Part shown: positions 7,091 to 8,464 of the stretch, piece after piece | How the letters are laid out: the number at the start of each line of letters is the position of its first letter | Numbering within the stretch: the first letter of the stretch is position 1 | NCBI GenBank assembly: GCA_938045315.1 | Contig: CALINM010000046.1 | Location: forward strand, 1-8,464 | Length of the DNA stretch: 8,464 bases | Direction of reading: 5' to 3' | Source of the DNA: an uncultured bacterium | GTDB lineage: Bacteria > CALINM01 | Notes under the pieces: generated by a model | What the model saw: only the letters and a program-made list of their open reading frames with translations | What the model was told of the DNA's origin: nothing | The model's database searches: none | Position numbers and translations under genes: made by a program

Positions 7091-8266
7091 TTAATCAATA
7101 TTTTCAAGAAAAACTGTTTTCAAATATTCAGTCTCTGGCATAGTTAATAAAACTGGATGATCTGGTGCCTGGGATCCCATATGTAAAATTCTAAAGTTTC
7201 TTTTTGTATCCTTAGAACACTCACGTAGTAATTCAATGAAAATTTCTCTTTGCATGTGATGAGAACATGAAGCCGTTATAAGAAGTCCACCATTGGATAA
7301 AATCCTCATAGCTCTTTGGTTAATCTCTTTGTAGCCTTTTAATCCCTCTTTAATTTTTGATCTACTCTTAATAAATGCTGGTGGATCAAGTATTATACAA
7401 TCAAACTTTTCTTTGTTTATATATGCCTCTTTTAGAAATTCAAAAACATCTTTTTTTATAGCTGTTATTTTTTTATGGTTTAGATCCGCATTTTTTTTAA
7501 TTAGTTGTATTGCTTTATCTGATGAATCTACACAAATAATTTGACCATTAAAAACAGTGCTTGCGCTCAATGCCCAACCACCTGAGTAGGAAAAACAATC
7601 TAATATTTTTTTGTAATTCTTATTTTTTAATATTTCCCTTAAATATAACCTGTTTAATTTTTGATCAAGAAAAAATCCAGTTTTTTGCCCCTCAAGTAAA
7701 TCTACATAATATTTAACACCTTGTTCTGATATAATTTGAAGATTGTCGCATCTTCCATAATCAACCTTAGTATATTGTTCAAGTCCTTCATAGGTTCTAA
7801 AACTTGAATCATTTTTTAAGATTATTGCCTTTGGTTTTAACAATTCTATAATTGCTTCTCTAATAAGGGGGAATATTTTTTCTATACCAGCAGTTAGGGT
7901 TTGGATTACCAAATAATTTTTGTATTTATCTATAATTAAGCCTGGTAAAAAATCGCTTTCACTAAAAAAAATTCTGCATCCATCGCAATAAAAATAGCCT
8001 AAATTTTTTCTATAATCTATAGCATTCTTAATCTTCTTTTTTAAGAAATCTTTATTAATCTCTGTGTCTTTGAAAGAAATTATTCTTATGGCGATAAGAG
8101 ATCGGGGATTTATATAACCTATACAGTAAAATTTCCCATTATTTAAATAAACTTTAACAATCTCCCCTGTTTCAAATTCTGATAATTTACCTGATATCTC
8201 ATTAGAGAAAATCCATAAATATCCATTTTTTGGTATAAATGTTTTGTTTAATATAACCTTCTTCAT
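7091..8266 (-). CDS. rlmI: RlmI-like class I SAM-dependent rRNA large-subunit (cytosine-C5) methyltransferase
   Basis: This is a 391-residue protein close in length to E. coli RlmI (396), which methylates C5 of cytosine 1962 in 23S rRNA. An N-terminal PUA domain (about 1-65) has the typical G-Y-L-W-I-F opening for RNA binding. A middle segment contains F-L-P-G-L-I-I-D-K-Y. The methyltransferase domain starts at about 180 with G-Q-K-T-G-F-F-L-D-Q (193-202), a hallmark of this family. SAM-binding motif I is L-D-C-F-S-Y-S-G-G (222-230) and motif IV is D-P-P-A-F (294-298). S-C-S (333-335) holds the probable catalytic Cys334. All expected motifs are present. The start overlaps the stop of the upstream gene as ATGA, with AAGG 8 nt before the ATG inside that gene, so the pair forms an operon. 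Exact target specificity rests on family membership: COG1092 also holds close relatives with other or unknown sites, so the symbol is less certain than the class. Confidence 0.88.
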   Translation of the reverse strand: MKKVILNKTFIPKNGYLWIFSNEISGKLSEFETGEIVKVYLNNGKFYCIGYINPRSLIAIRIISFKDTEINKDFLKKKIKNAIDYRKNLGYFYCDGCRIFFSESDFLPGLIIDKYKNYLVIQTLTAGIEKIFPLIREAIIELLKPKAIILKNDSSFRTYEGLEQYTKVDYGRCDNLQIISEQGVKYYVDLLEGQKTGFFLDQKLNRLYLREILKNKNYKKILDCFSYSGGWALSASTVFNGQIICVDSSDKAIQLIKKNADLNHKKITAIKKDVFEFLKEAYINKEKFDCIILDPPAFIKSRSKIKEGLKGYKEINQRAMRILSNGGLLITASCSHHMQREIFIELLRECSKDTKRNFRILHMGSQAPDHPVLLTMPETEYLKTVFLENID

Positions 8267-8464
8267 TCAAAATACCTTGGAAGCTTTTCAACTAAAAACT
8301 TCTCTTCAAAAATCTCTTTGAAATATCTGTCAGTCATACTTGCTATATAATCAATAGCTATTTGTGGTTTAGGGGTATCATTTAAGTAATTTTCATTCAT
8401 ATTAGCTAAAAAATCTCTAAAAATTGGACTCTTTGAGTTTTTAGTTTCCAAATCTTCCATACAT
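8263..8464 (-). CDS. C-terminal end of a probable HD-domain dGTPase-like triphosphohydrolase (5' end outside window)
   Basis: The frame stays open to the right edge: a TGT codon precedes the first visible ATG at 8460, so the gene very likely starts outside the window. The visible 67 residues end in I-A-I-D-Y-I-A-S-M-T-D-R-Y-F-K-E-I-F, which resembles the D-Y-I-A-G-M-T-D-R-Y/F block near the C-terminus of deoxyguanosinetriphosphate triphosphohydrolase-like HD proteins. These split dNTPs to deoxynucleoside and triphosphate in the cytoplasm. The catalytic HD residues lie outside the window, so activity cannot be judged. The TGA overlaps the start of the methyltransferase gene by 4 nt, indicating co-transcription and coupled translation. 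Confidence 0.65.
   Translation of the reverse strand, partial: CMEDLETKNSKSPIFRDFLANMNENYLNDTPKPQIAIDYIASMTDRYFKEIFEEKFLVEKLPRYFE

Overview
The window comes from an AT-rich bacterial chromosome. Signal peptides, Shine-Dalgarno motifs, tight gene spacing and ordinary bacterial core genes (typA, an RlmI-type methyltransferase, a dGTPase-like gene) all point to Bacteria. The secreted proteins, which carry multicopper-oxidase, InlB-type repeat, subtilisin and tandem Ig-like domains, resemble those of Gram-negative anaerobes such as Deferribacteres or the Geobacter/Desulfuromonas group. The low G+C makes a Deferribacter-like organism plausible. This assignment is inference from style only; no rRNA or marker phylogeny was possible.

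Layout, plus strand, 1-5223: a block of genes for exported proteins. It opens with the last 36 codons of a gene (3-113) that ends in an Ig-like module. Next is a broken multicopper-oxidase locus (128-2464) with several independent lesions: a scrambled junction near 829-871, a 1-nt frameshift near 1352 and an in-frame TAG at 2405. An intrinsic terminator (2471-2496) follows. After it come a small conserved exported protein (2516-2965) and a 750-residue secreted subtilisin-family protease (2971-5223), only 5 nt apart. The protease ends in the same tandem Ig-like module as the oxidase and the first partial gene, so three neighbouring genes share one C-terminal module.

Plus strand, 5265-7070: typA/bipA, a complete ribosome-associated GTPase gene. 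It lies 41 nt after the protease behind a small perfect inverted repeat. Minus strand, 8464-7091: the C-terminal end of a probable HD-domain dGTPase-like protein runs in from the right edge and overlaps by 4 nt (ATGA) an RlmI-like 23S rRNA cytosine-C5 methyltransferase. The methyltransferase converges on typA with a 20-nt gap.

Taken together, the left side looks like an accessory envelope/extracellular locus in which the copper-oxidase part has decayed while the protease and small exported protein stay intact. The right side is conserved translation and nucleotide housekeeping. No RNA genes, CRISPR arrays, insertion sequences or attachment sites were seen, and no intergenic stretch exceeds 60 bases. 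I see no clear new biological system. The most interesting features are the mosaic decayed oxidase locus and the shared C-terminal module.
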